Positions 1 through 8,551 are shown, numbered from the stretch's first letter. The stretch: 64,000 bases of DNA from Nostoc foliaceum FACHB-393 (GCF_014698505.1 NZ_JACJTD010000028.1:39793-103792), one strand, 5' to 3'. Notes: generated by a model not told the origin, from the sequence alone. Program-made: numbers and translations.

Positions 1-3000
1 ACATCGAATGTTCTACAGATTGCGTAGGCGATCGCATATCCAATTGCAATGGATTTTTACCCTGGTTGAGTAACTCTGGATTATGCCGATACAGCAACCA
101 ACGACCTGATTCTACCAGAGTTTTTTGATGATTCATCCCTGTGGTCATGTTAATGCCGTGGGCGATGCAATGGCTGTAAGCAATAATCAGTGATGGCCCA
201 TCATAAGCTTCTGCTTCCAAAAATGCTTTGAGAGTATGTTCATCTCTAGCGCCAAGGGCTACACTCGCTACGTAAACATTTCCGTAGGTCATGGCAATCA
301 TCCCTAAGTCTTTTTTTGGTGCAGGCTTGCCACTGGCGGCATATTTAGCAACGGCTGCTCGTGGCGTGGCTTTAGAAGATTGACCGCCTGTATTAGAATA
401 CACTTCTGTATCCATCACCAAAATGTTGACATTTCGACCACTAGCAATTACATGATCAATGCCGCCAAAATCAATGTCATAAGCCCAACCATCACCACCA
501 ACAATCCAGACGCTTTTTCTCACCAAGTAGTCTGCAAGGGATTTGAGATTTTGGATTTGAGATTTTAGATTGGGGTCAAAAGTTACAATTTCATCTAACC
601 TTTGCTGCAACAATTCTATTCTTTCGCGCTGTTCCCAAATATCAGCCTCGGATTTTTGTTCAGCTTTGAGGATGGAGTGGACAAGGTTTTCATCTATTTC
701 ACTCCCCAATTTTTGCAACAATTCCGCTGCAAACTCGGCTTGTTTGTCGAGAGAAAGGCGGAAGCCAAAACCGAATTCGGCGTTATCTTCAAATAGATTA
801 TTAGACCAGGCCGGGCCGCGTCCTTGGGCGTTGGTTGTCCAAGGAGTTGTGGGGAGATTACCACCATAAATTGAGGAACAACCTGTAGCATTGGCGATGA
901 CGGCGCGATCGCCAAACAGTTGTGTTAATAATTTTAAATAAGGTGTTTCACCACAACCTGCACAAGCACCAGAGAATTCAAATAAAGGTTCTTGCAGTTG
1001 TTGTTGACGAATCTGGTTTAATTTTAGCGATCGCCTATCAGGATTGGGTAAACTCAAAAAGAAATCCCAGTTGTTCCGCTCTTGTTCTCGCAATGGCAAC
1101 TGTTGTGCCATATTAATCGCTTTTCGCGATGGCTCAGATTTATCTTTAGCAGGGCAAATATTTACACAAATAGTGCATCCCGTACAATCTTCTGGAGCAA
1201 CTTGAATGGTAAATTTTTGATTGGCAAAGTCTTTATCTTTTGCACCAGTTGACTTAAATGTTTCTGGTGCATTGACTAACTCATTCGGTTGATAAGCTTT
1301 GGCACGGATGGCACTATGGGGACAAACCATGACGCACTTACCACATTGTACGCAGACATCCGGCTCCCACACAGGTATCTCTTCGGCAACGTTACGTTTT
1401 TCCCATTTGGCAGTACCTACGGGAAAAGTGCCGTCAACTGGTAGTGAGCTAACAGGTAAGTCATCACCTTCCCACACCATAATTTTGCCCAGAACTTCTC
1501 GCATAAATTCGGGAGCGTGGGGAGACGCGATTAATCGCGTCTCTACCCACTCTCTTGTAGAGACGCGATTAATCGCGTCTGTATTGAGGATTGTTTGTGG
1601 GACATCTACTTTATGCAAGTTGTCTAGGGTGTTGTCTACAGCTTGCAGGTTCATGCGGACAACTTCTGCGCCTTTTTTACCGTAAGTCTTATCTATCGCT
1701 TGTTTGATTTTAGCGATCGCTTCTTCTTGCGGCAAGACACCTGCTAAAGCAAAGAAGCATACCTGCATAATGGTGTTAATTCTTCCACCCATTCCACTTT
1801 CACGGGCAACTTGGCTAGCATTGATTACGTATAATTTCAAATGCTTGTCGATAATTTGCTGCTGCACCTTCAACGGTAGATATTCCCAGACGCTATCTGC
1901 ATCATAAGGACTGTTAAGCAGCAAAGTCGCCCCAGGAATAGCAGCCTTCAAAATATCTATGCGTTCCAGAAATCCCCAATGATGACAACCAATAAAGTTG
2001 GCTTGGTCAATTAGGTAGGTGGAGCGAATTGGCTCTTTACCAAAACGTAGATGAGAGACGGTTATCGAGCCAGATTTTTTGGAATCGTAGACAAAATAGC
2101 CTTGGGCGTAATTGTCGGTTTCTTCACCAATAATCTTGATGGAGTTTTTGTTAGCCCCAACAGTGCCATCAGCACCTAACCCATAGAACATTGCCCTAAC
2201 AACATTATCCGATTCTGTAGAGAATTTAGGGTCAAAACTCAAGGAAGTATGACTAACGTCGTCATTAATCCCAATAGTAAAGTGATTTTTTGGTTTAGCT
2301 TGGGCAAGGTTATTAAAAATTCCCTTCACCATCGCCGGAGTAAATTCCTTAGAAGAAAGACCATAACGACCACCCACAATTTTAGGGTATGAGAAAGTAT
2401 TTTCTCCCCCTGCCTCCCCTGCTCCCCCTGCTCTCTTATCCCCCCACGCTTCATGGATAGCAGCCACAACATCTAAATACAAAGGCTCCCCGGCGCTACC
2501 TGCTTCTTTAGTGCGGTCGAGAACTGCGATCGCTTGTACACTGGTTGGTAATACTGCAACAAACCTTTGGACATCAAAGGGACGGTAAAGTCGCACTTTC
2601 ACCACGCCAAGTTTTTCACCACGGGCGTTAAGGTAATCTACTGTTTCATGGACGGTTTCACAACCTGAACCCATAAGAACAATAACGCGATCAGCATCGT
2701 TAGCACCGTAATATTCATAGATTTTATAATGCCTTCCCGTGCGTTCTCCAAATTCATCCATGATGCGCTGGACAATATCTGGACAAGCGTTGTAATAAGG
2801 GTTAGCGCCTTCACGTCCTTGGAAGTAAACATCGGGGTTTTGGGCAGTCCCCCGCAAGACTGGACGATCTGGGGTGAGGGCACGGCTGCGGTGGGCGAGT
2901 ATTAGATTATCGTGAATTAGCGATCGCAAATCGTCATCTGAGAGCAGTTTGACTTTCTGCACTTCATGTGATGTGCGGAAGCCGTCAAAGAAATGCATAA

Positions 3001-3499
3001 ACGAGACTCGCGTCTCCAGTGTAGCAGCATGGGCGATGAGAGCAAAATCTTGACTTTCCTGCACCGAAGCGGAACAAAGCAGAGCAAACCCAGTAGCACG
3101 GGCTGCCATCACGTCGCTATGGTCGCCAAAAATTGATAAAGCGTGGGTAGCCAAGGAACGGGCTGCAACGTGAACCACGGCGCTAGTCAACTCACCAGCA
3201 ATTTTGTAGAAGTTGGGTATCATCAACAATAATCCCTGAGATGCCGTGAAGGTGGTACTCAGAGAACCTGTTTGCAATGCCCCATGCACAGCACCAGCCG
3301 CTCCCCCTTCGCTCTGCATCTGCACAACGCTGGGAACAGTACCCCAGAGGTTGGAACGACTTTCTGCTGACCAAGCATCTGCCCATTCACCCATCGCTGA
3401 AGAGGGGGTGATGGGATAAATGGCAATCACCTCATTTAATTTGTAAGCAACACGGGCAACAGCCTCATTCCCGTCGATGGTTGCAAAGGTTTTGTTCAT
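1..3499 (-). CDS. nifJ: Pyruvate:ferredoxin (flavodoxin) oxidoreductase NifJ, 3' end outside window
   Basis: Oxidative decarboxylation of pyruvate to acetyl-CoA with transfer of electrons to flavodoxin or ferredoxin; in Nostocales it can feed nitrogenase. The reading frame is open from an ATG at 3499 to the window edge (1166 codons; the family is about 1190-1200), so only a short C-terminal piece is missing. Visible in order: the N-terminal pyruvate-binding region (YPITPSS, residues about 28-34), the CoA-binding middle domain, two 4Fe-4S motifs of ferredoxin type (CVQCGKCVMVCP near 714 and CTGCTICVNICP near 771), a further cluster cysteine pair (CAGCGE near 844) and the thiamine-diphosphate motif GDGWAYDIDFGG near 998 followed by NTGGQSSKATP. 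Three repeat-derived stretches lie in frame (residues about 351-365, 640-659 and 971-985) and are listed separately. Identification is secure; whether the inserted peptides affect activity is unknown. Confidence 0.95.
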   Translation of the reverse strand, partial: MNKTFATIDGNEAVARVAYKLNEVIAIYPITPSSAMGEWADAWSAESRSNLWGTVPSVVQMQSEGGAAGAVHGALQTGSLSTTFTASQGLLLMIPNFYKIAGELTSAVVHVAARSLATHALSIFGDHSDVMAARATGFALLCSASVQESQDFALIAHAATLETRVSFMHFFDGFRTSHEVQKVKLLSDDDLRSLIHDNLILAHRSRALTPDRPVLRGTAQNPDVYFQGREGANPYYNACPDIVQRIMDEFGERTGRHYKIYEYYGANDADRVIVLMGSGCETVHETVDYLNARGEKLGVVKVRLYRPFDVQRFVAVLPTSVQAIAVLDRTKEAGSAGEPLYLDVVAAIHEAWGDKRAGGAGEAGGENTFSYPKIVGGRYGLSSKEFTPAMVKGIFNNLAQAKPKNHFTIGINDDVSHTSLSFDPKFSTESDNVVRAMFYGLGADGTVGANKNSIKIIGEETDNYAQGYFVYDSKKSGSITVSHLRFGKEPIRSTYLIDQANFIGCHHWGFLERIDILKAAIPGATLLLNSPYDADSVWEYLPLKVQQQIIDKHLKLYVINASQVARESGMGGRINTIMQVCFFALAGVLPQEEAIAKIKQAIDKTYGKKGAEVVRMNLQAVDNTLDNLHKVDVPQTILNTDAINRVSTREWVETRLIASPHAPEFMREVLGKIMVWEGDDLPVSSLPVDGTFPVGTAKWEKRNVAEEIPVWEPDVCVQCGKCVMVCPHSAIRAKAYQPNELVNAPETFKSTGAKDKDFANQKFTIQVAPEDCTGCTICVNICPAKDKSEPSRKAINMAQQLPLREQERNNWDFFLSLPNPDRRSLKLNQIRQQQLQEPLFEFSGACAGCGETPYLKLLTQLFGDRAVIANATGCSSIYGGNLPTTPWTTNAQGRGPAWSNNLFEDNAEFGFGFRLSLDKQAEFAAELLQKLGSEIDENLVHSILKAEQKSEADIWEQRERIELLQQRLDEIVTFDPNLKSQIQNLKSLADYLVRKSVWIVGGDGWAYDIDFGGIDHVIASGRNVNILVMDTEVYSNTGGQSSKATPRAAVAKYAASGKPAPKKDLGMIAMTYGNVYVASVALGARDEHTLKAFLEAEAYDGPSLIIAYSHCIAHGINMTTGMNHQKTLVESGRWLLYRHNPELLNQGKNPLQLDMRSPTQSVEHSM
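540..584 (-). repeat. AT-rich interspersed repeat in frame within nifJ
   Basis: The nifJ reading strand reads AATCTAAAATCTCAAATCC followed by a near copy of itself, giving the peptide NLKSQIQNLKS. The same low-complexity word family (AATCTAAAATCCAAAATTC) forms the first codons of the PfkB gene at 58136-58170. It sits between the GAF-like cluster region and the TPP motif of NifJ. Confidence 0.6.
1520..1583. repeat. Two palindromic 'GAGACGCGAT' repeats in frame within nifJ
   Basis: Two copies of the palindrome GAGACGCGATTAATCGCGTC are separated by about 15 bp. They are read in two different frames of the repeat, giving DAINRVSTR and ETRLIAS in the same protein. The stretch lies just before the conserved APEFMREVLGKIMVWEGDDLP segment, that is, upstream of the ferredoxin-like domain, probably in a linker. 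The same palindrome recurs at 5498, 9470, 14402, 20259, 20715, 23766 and 57999 in this window. Confidence 0.85.
2400..2448. repeat. C/T-rich (CCCCTGCTCC) repeat in frame within nifJ
   Basis: A run of CCCCTGCC/CCCCTGCT words encodes the Gly/Ala/Glu-rich peptide AGGAGEAGGE between HEAWGDKR and NTFSYPKIVGG of NifJ. Related C/T-rich or G/A-rich words occur in spacers at 8718-8735, 13137-13170, 50637-50665 and 50738-50758, so this is a mobile-type low-complexity element rather than NifJ sequence. Confidence 0.65.
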
Positions 3500-3818
3500 A
3501 ATTGGATTTTTGTCCCCGCCTCTAAGCTGCATTATCAGAACGTATGAATATAAGAATCAGAAATAGCCAGTATTAGAAAGTAAGTATATTATCTGCATTA
3601 AAAATTTCACGGTAGGATTTACTCCGTGTTTAAAAGATAGTTTGTTGATACCTTTAGGCTTTTAAATTAACTTTCAATCAATACTGCATCTATTAATATC
3701 TCATCCGCAATACTGTATCTATTAATATGTATTAATAATGTACTCAATGACCAAAGTCTTTGTTTGAAAAGGCTTTTAGATAATTTATTCTTTTTTCTGG
3801 GGTACAGGGACGGGAATA
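3500..3818. other. Spacer between nucleotidyltransferase gene and nifJ
   Basis: No gene is supported. It holds a weak hairpin at 3609-3628 (CACGG/CCGTG arms, with a T-run on the minus-strand 3' side) that could end the dev-cluster transcript. It also has a 21-bp direct repeat (CAATACTGYATCTATTAATA) at 3679 and 3708, 29 bp apart. The nifJ promoter should be here, but no clear NtcA box or -10 element was found. Confidence 0.4.
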
Positions 3819-4676
3819 TTAGATTACTAATCGTCGGTTTCCATACCATTGACTCAAATCATCCTCAATCGCATCAATAATCGCGATCGCTTCAGTTATT
3901 GACTTTGCATCGGCAGCTAAAAGTGCAAACGCTCGCTCAACCCTTTTTTGATAGTCCTGCGGGCAAATCGCAAACCTATTAGCAATTGCGAGCGCCCCCT
4001 TTTCATTCAACAGGTAATCTTCATTGAGCGCGAATAAAACTTGATTCATACACGCCACACTGCGGAAACAACAACCTGCTGCATAAACAACATCATTGCG
4101 GGCGATCGCCTTTTTTGCAACCAACAGTGAAAAACTTATTTCCCAAGCGAAAGTATCAATAGTTGCCTGTTTCAGCCCAACTGGATACGGTTTTGTTTTT
4201 ACCTTTAAAGCTTCTAAAACACCATCAGGGTCGTAAAGTACCTGACAAAGAGCAATTTCTCCCATATAAATTGAGGATACAAACCCATGAGGATGTCCTG
4301 GTTGATAATCAATAGTAATGCGCCCTATATGGCAATCATCAATAACACGATTAACCTTCGCCAAATCACGATAGAGAAAATCCACACCTACACCTTGAAC
4401 CTGTAGCCAACCACCACCGTTAATCCACTTTCCCCATTCCCCGATCGCAGTAATCAAATTTACGCGATGGTTATCATCAAGCTCACAGGCGAGGCGATTT
4501 AAAGCAATTAAATCGGGCGGATTTTCTGGATTGTAATAAATTCCCAAATCCACATCTGACTTGTTAGTATGGTTGCCCCGCGCCCGTGAACCACCCAGTG
4601 CGATCGCTGTAATTCCCTCAATTGACTGCAAACTTGAAACAATATGGTTGATGAATTGAGGCAATTCTTTATTCAT
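3819..4676 (-). CDS. Nucleotidyltransferase-fold protein (aminoglycoside-adenylyltransferase-like)
   Basis: The Pol-beta nucleotidyltransferase signature is clear: GGSRARGNHTNKSDVDLG, with the GS motif and the two metal-binding aspartates of DxD about ten residues further on. Proteins of this type transfer a nucleotide to a small molecule or protein; the substrate here cannot be told from sequence. The C-terminal half is helical, as in the substrate-binding domain of related minimal nucleotidyltransferases. An in-frame TTG at 4688 would add four residues; the ATG at 4676 is preferred. It follows devA by 26 bp on the same strand and is probably the last gene of the dev-like transcript, although a functional link with export is not evident. 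Fold assignment is firm, substrate unknown. Confidence 0.75.
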   Translation of the reverse strand: MNKELPQFINHIVSSLQSIEGITAIALGGSRARGNHTNKSDVDLGIYYNPENPPDLIALNRLACELDDNHRVNLITAIGEWGKWINGGGWLQVQGVGVDFLYRDLAKVNRVIDDCHIGRITIDYQPGHPHGFVSSIYMGEIALCQVLYDPDGVLEALKVKTKPYPVGLKQATIDTFAWEISFSLLVAKKAIARNDVVYAAGCCFRSVACMNQVLFALNEDYLLNEKGALAIANRFAICPQDYQKRVERAFALLAADAKSITEAIAIIDAIEDDLSQWYGNRRLVI

Positions 4677-4702
4677 AGATTTTTGCAAATTACGAATTAG
4701 TA

Positions 4703-5455
4703 TTACTTGCTTGTTGTGATAGAATCTACGCCATCTGTCTTCAACTGACCATCCTCCATATAAATGATGCGATCGGCAATATCGAGGATGCGATTATCAT
4801 GAGTAACTAGCAAAATCGTGCAGCCTTGTTCTTTAGCTAGCTTCTGCATTATTTCTACAACATCGCGCCCAGATTTTTTGTCAAGTGCAGCAGTGGGTTC
4901 ATCTGCTAAGACAATTTTAGGATGGCTAACTAAAGCACGAGCGATCGCTACTCGTTGCTTTTGCCCTCCAGATAGTTTCTCTGGGTAGTAATTTACACGA
5001 TCACCTAAACCGACAGTTTCCAAAATGGCGATCGCTTTGGCGTTGATATCCTGATTCAAAAAATCGTCGTGCAACTCTAGAGACATTCGCACATTTTCTC
5101 TAGCTGTTAAAAAAGTCATCAGATTATGAGCTTGGAAAATATAGCCAATCTGGCGGCGAAGCTTAGTTAACTGCTGCTTTTTCGCACCACAAATTTCCTC
5201 CCCTAAGATTTTGAGACTACCTTCTTGGGCAGAACGCAATCCACCCATTAAGGTTAACAAGGTGGTTTTCCCCGATCCAGAGGGGCCAGTCATAATAACG
5301 ATTTCCCCAGCCTTAATCTCCAAATTAATGTCGAATAATACTTGTTTGCGAAGCCCACCTTCACCAAAATAATGGTTAAGGTTGCTAACAGAAATCACAG
5401 GTTCTAAAACAGAAAGTATTGAGTTGGAATTTTCTGGTAAAGATTTTTGCAACAT
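4703..5455 (-). CDS. devA: DevA-family ABC exporter ATPase
   Basis: ATP-binding subunit of a DevBCA-type exporter. All nucleotide-binding motifs are present: Walker A GPSGSGKT (57-64), Q-loop Q108, signature LSGGQ (161-165), Walker B IVLADEP (181-187) and switch histidine in VTHD (219). The MacB/LolD-like sequence matches the DevA family, which in Nostocales powers export of heterocyst envelope glycolipids through DevB and TolC; several paralogues exist per genome, so this may be a non-heterocyst copy. It lies 65 bp after devC. The control by a linked TetR gene, rather than a heterocyst regulator, favours a stress- or metabolite-responsive paralogue (inference). Confidence 0.88.
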   Translation of the reverse strand: MLQKSLPENSNSILSVLEPVISVSNLNHYFGEGGLRKQVLFDINLEIKAGEIVIMTGPSGSGKTTLLTLMGGLRSAQEGSLKILGEEICGAKKQQLTKLRRQIGYIFQAHNLMTFLTARENVRMSLELHDDFLNQDINAKAIAILETVGLGDRVNYYPEKLSGGQKQRVAIARALVSHPKIVLADEPTAALDKKSGRDVVEIMQKLAKEQGCTILLVTHDNRILDIADRIIYMEDGQLKTDGVDSITTSK

Positions 5456-5497
5456 AGGATTTTATAGGGCATTAAGGGAGAGATAATTCCTAATTTT

Positions 5498-5523
5498 CGT
5501 AGAGACGCGATTCATCGCGTCTA
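5498..5523. repeat. Palindromic repeat supplying the devC stop codon
   Basis: A copy of the AGACGCGATTCATCGCGTCT palindrome begins exactly where devC ends. The devC frame reads GCT GAT GTT TTT TAG, and the AG of the stop is the first AG of the repeat. The DevC family normally ends at this ADPADVF-like position, so the protein is not shortened, but the repeat sits directly on the terminator codon. Confidence 0.75.
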
Positions 5524-6687
5524 AAAAACATCAGCAGGGTCAGCAGATCGTAACTTCCGCATTGCGATCGCACCAGAAACACTACACATAATCACAGTCA
5601 AAATCCAAACTTGTATCGCCCGTTCCATTTTCATAAAAATAGGAAGCATCGTCGCAGCGTAGGTGACTTGATACAACCCAAAAGAAAGGATGAATCCAGG
5701 CAGAAAACCTAAGATAGCCAATAACAATGCTTCTTGAATTAGAACTCCCAAGAGATAATTATCGGTGTATCCCATTGCTTTGAGGGTGGCATATTCTGGC
5801 AAGTGGTCAGAAACATCAGAGTAAAGGATTTGGTAGACAATCACGATGCCAACGATAAACCCAACTCCAGTACCTAAACCGAAAATAAAACCAATGCCAG
5901 TACCGGCTTCCCAATAAGTTCTCTCCACTTTGGCAAATTCCTCTGGAGTGAGAACTCTGACATCTTGAGGTAGTCCATTGACAAGTTGCGATCGCACTTT
6001 TTCTACATCGGCATCTGGTTGAAGTGTAATTAACCCAACTTCGATGCGATCGGGTTGACGTTCTGGGAATAGCTGGAGAAAAGTAGAGTCACTGGTGATC
6101 ACATTCCCATCGGCAGCAAAGGAAGCACCATCAGTAAACAAGCCTTTAACAAAGACAGCTTTACTATTCAGTTCTGTGTCAAATTTGCCTGTTTTCTTAA
6201 ATATATCGGCAACTGCGCCGTATTCTGGACGACCTGCCTGGTCAAATATAACTTGATACAACTGTTTAAGATGCTCCTGATTTTGGTTAATTTCAGGCGA
6301 TTTAAATGCGGGTTGTACTGGATCAACACCCCAAACCAAAATGGCACGCTCAAGACGTGTTTCAGGATTCCGCCACTGTCCAGTGCTGATGTAGACAGAA
6401 TTAACTGACTGAACACCTTCATAACCTAATGTTTGATACAGTCGTTCTCTGGAAAAGTTTTTTACAGAAAACAAAGTTTGAAATTGGGGATTAATTAAAA
6501 CCAAATCTGCCTGTAAATTGCGATGAGGTTTCACAGCTGCATCAAAAAGCGCACTTTCAAATCCCAACTGGATAAACATCAGCATATCGGCAAAGGTAAT
6601 ACCTGCGACTGCGACAGCCAAACGCGTTTTTTCTTTCATTAACTGCCGCCATGCTAGCGGCGTTTTGCGAAATATTTTAGGAAACAT
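5521..6687 (-). CDS. devC: DevC-family ABC exporter permease
   Basis: Membrane subunit of the DevBCA exporter (388 residues, normal for the family). It has an N-terminal segment with TPLAWRQL, characteristic of DevC, one transmembrane helix near residues 20-45, a large periplasmic domain of MacB type, and three C-terminal helices after EAGTGIGFIFGLGTGVGF (FtsX-like permease domain). It ends with RKLRSADPADVF. Its start lies 14 bp after the DUF2834 gene and it should pair with the ATPase at 4703-5455 and the fusion protein at 7191-8495. The stop codon overlaps a palindromic repeat. Confidence 0.88.
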   Translation of the reverse strand: MFPKIFRKTPLAWRQLMKEKTRLAVAVAGITFADMLMFIQLGFESALFDAAVKPHRNLQADLVLINPQFQTLFSVKNFSRERLYQTLGYEGVQSVNSVYISTGQWRNPETRLERAILVWGVDPVQPAFKSPEINQNQEHLKQLYQVIFDQAGRPEYGAVADIFKKTGKFDTELNSKAVFVKGLFTDGASFAADGNVITSDSTFLQLFPERQPDRIEVGLITLQPDADVEKVRSQLVNGLPQDVRVLTPEEFAKVERTYWEAGTGIGFIFGLGTGVGFIVGIVIVYQILYSDVSDHLPEYATLKAMGYTDNYLLGVLIQEALLLAILGFLPGFILSFGLYQVTYAATMLPIFMKMERAIQVWILTVIMCSVSGAIAMRKLRSADPADVF

Positions 6688-6701
6688 ATTTAAAAAACCC
6701 T

Positions 6702-7037
6702 TTAATAATCCAGTGTTTCAGCTTGCTGTTCAAGCTGGCGCTCTCGCATGAAAAGAAATAAGGGAAGACCTAAAGAAACACCAACCAAAAGATTACAGAC
6801 AACGTAAACCCAGAGATTTTGCATTTTTAGACGTGTTCCTTCCCAAAATACGAATGTCCAGAGAACTAGCGATGAAACAATCACATCCATACCAAAAAAT
6901 CCAGAAATTTTATTAGCAAAGAGTTGTTCAAAAAACAGCTTTATATCAAGACCATCCTCTAAGAGAAATGGAACAAACTGGGAGTAAGGTAGAACGAAGC
7001 CAAGTACACAAAGCAAAAGATATATGACTTTAATCAT
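6702..7037 (-). CDS. DUF2834 small membrane protein
   Basis: 111-residue protein with three predicted helices (about residues 2-22, 53-69 and 80-100) ending in a charged tail (MRERQLEQQAE). It resembles DUF2834 proteins, which are of unknown function. The ATG at 7037 is preceded by AAGGTGA at a good distance, so it is chosen over an in-frame GTG four codons upstream. Its place between devB and devC, 14 bp from devC, suggests co-translation with the exporter. It could be an accessory subunit, but nothing in the sequence proves this. Confidence 0.72.
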   Translation of the reverse strand: MIKVIYLLLCVLGFVLPYSQFVPFLLEDGLDIKLFFEQLFANKISGFFGMDVIVSSLVLWTFVFWEGTRLKMQNLWVYVVCNLLVGVSLGLPLFLFMRERQLEQQAETLDY

Positions 7038-7062
7038 GATTGAATTCACCTTATAAATAATC

Positions 7063-7153
7063 AGGACTAACGCAAAAACCCTCTACAACTCTTATTACTT
7101 GGCGCACTTGGCGCACTTGGCAGTTCGTTTTTTCATGATTTTGCGTAAGTCTT
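7063..7153. mobile_element. MITE-like element with 15-bp terminal inverted repeats
   Basis: Left end AGGACTAACGCAAAA (7063-7077) and right end TTTTGCGTAAGTCTT (7139-7153) are near-perfect inverted repeats of the AGGACTTACGCA type common in Nostoc spacers. Inside is a tandem CTTGGCGCA word and CAGTTCGTTTTTT. A related interior word (CCTTTGCGGTTCGTTTTC-like) is found inside the chelatase gene at 22098-22135. It lies between devB and the DUF2834 gene and could form a large hairpin within the operon mRNA. Confidence 0.7.
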
Positions 7154-7190
7154 AATAATGTTGGAATACACGAGACAGCGAACAACAACT

Positions 7191-8495
7191 CTATATTTCA
7201 ATTGCTGTCTGTACCTGTAAGTTAGTGAAACCTGCAACTCGCTTACTGTCTTCAGGATTGAGGCGAATTTTCACCTCAACTACTCGGCTATCAAGGTTTT
7301 CCCCTGGCTGGTTGCTGAAAACGTTTTGTCTATTCACCTGCAAGCCAATTTGGGCAACGGTTCCTCGCAGTTCACCAGCAAATGCTTGACTGCTAATAAC
7401 TGCCTGTTGTCCTAGTTTCACTTTGCTGATGTCGGTTTGATAAACTTCTGCGATCGCCATCATCTGGTTTGTTTGCGCTAAGTCTGCAATGCCAGAATCA
7501 CTAATTTTTTCTCCGACTCGCGTATGAATTTTGATGATCTGTCCCGCCATCGGTGCTTTGATGTAAGCACCCGCCAACTCTGTTTGGGCATGTTTAAGTG
7601 TAGCGATCGCATTTTCAACTTCTGTCTTGGCGGCAGCTACGTCTACAGGTCTAACTTCTGCAATACTGGTGAGTGTGGCTTTGGCTTCACTAACTTGTTT
7701 GCTACCAGTGGCGTTAGTGCGGGCAAGTGCTGCTTTGGCTTCAGATAATTGTTTGCTAGCTGTGGTGTTAATTCGGTTGAGAACTGCTTTAGCTTCGTCT
7801 ACTTGCTGTTTGGCAGTTTCTACGGTCAAGCCCTTACTATCATACAAAGAATTAGAAACTGCACCTTGAGAATATAGCTGCTGATAACGTTGATATTCAG
7901 CTTCGGCATTTTTGAGTTCTGCCTCTAGCTTCTTGATGGTTGCCTCTTGCGCTATTCTGTCTCCTTGCCACTGTGCCTCTATGCGGAATATCGCTTCCTG
8001 TTGCGCTGTTTTGTCTCCTTGAGATTGAGCTTGGAGGCGTTCAACACTTGCCTGCTGGGCCTGAATTTCTCCTGCTTTTGCTCCTGCTTCAACTTGAGCG
8101 AGTTTAGCTTGAGTAACTCTAACTTGTTGTTGAGCTTGTATTACAGCAGTTTGCAAGCGATCGCGAGCATCTAATATTGCCACAATCTGTCCGGCTTTAA
8201 CGCGATCGCCCTCTTTGACTAAAATTTGGGCAATGCGATCGCCATCCAATGCTAAGGGCGCAAACAAGCTAATTACCTCTGCTTCCGGTTCTAGCCGTCC
8301 TAAGGCGGCCACTTTTTGAATTTTGGGCGTGGTTTCAACTGGCTCAGATTTCTCAGTTTGACCAACTAGCCCAAACTGAGAAATCCCATAAATAACAATT
8401 CCACCTGTAATAGCAGTAGCTGCAATTACTAATGAAATTAACCCTTTACTGGAAGCTTTGGATGACAGCTTTTCAACCATCTCTTTTGTTCTCAT
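7191..8495 (-). CDS. devB: DevB-family membrane fusion protein (HlyD type)
   Basis: Periplasmic adaptor of a DevBCA exporter, joining the inner-membrane ABC transporter to an outer-membrane TolC-like channel. An N-terminal helix (about residues 19-38) anchors it. A barrel-sandwich/lipoyl half-motif (ALDGDRIAQILVKEGDRVKAGQIVAILD, from about residue 82) is followed by a long coiled-coil hairpin of Gln/Ala-rich repeats (about 115-290), then the second lipoyl half (APMAGQIIKIHTRVGEKI) and a beta-barrel domain. The coiled coil has short internal repeats (SEAKAALARTNATGSKQV-like). At 434 residues the length is typical. It is the first gene after the TetR regulator on the same strand and has a palindromic operator candidate 38 bp upstream. 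Confidence 0.88.
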   Translation of the reverse strand: MRTKEMVEKLSSKASSKGLISLVIAATAITGGIVIYGISQFGLVGQTEKSEPVETTPKIQKVAALGRLEPEAEVISLFAPLALDGDRIAQILVKEGDRVKAGQIVAILDARDRLQTAVIQAQQQVRVTQAKLAQVEAGAKAGEIQAQQASVERLQAQSQGDKTAQQEAIFRIEAQWQGDRIAQEATIKKLEAELKNAEAEYQRYQQLYSQGAVSNSLYDSKGLTVETAKQQVDEAKAVLNRINTTASKQLSEAKAALARTNATGSKQVSEAKATLTSIAEVRPVDVAAAKTEVENAIATLKHAQTELAGAYIKAPMAGQIIKIHTRVGEKISDSGIADLAQTNQMMAIAEVYQTDISKVKLGQQAVISSQAFAGELRGTVAQIGLQVNRQNVFSNQPGENLDSRVVEVKIRLNPEDSKRVAGFTNLQVQTAIEI

Positions 8496-8532
8496 AAAAG
8501 TTTTGTTTTTTGTGTAAAAATTTAATTGCTAA

Positions 8533-8551
8533 TGATAACCAAAAGTTATCA
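8533..8551. promoter_or_regulatory. Candidate TetR operator upstream of devB
   Basis: TGATAACCAAAAGTTATCA is a perfect 7-bp inverted repeat with a 5-bp spacer, centred about 46 bp ahead of the devB start. Length, symmetry and position fit an operator for the TetR-family protein encoded immediately upstream (8751-9353). No copy was found ahead of the TetR gene itself. Binding is inferred. Confidence 0.45.

Noticed and set aside
1..3499. Numerous plus-strand frames across nifJ
   Set aside because: The minus-strand NifJ frame is uninterrupted with all cofactor motifs; the others are shadows.
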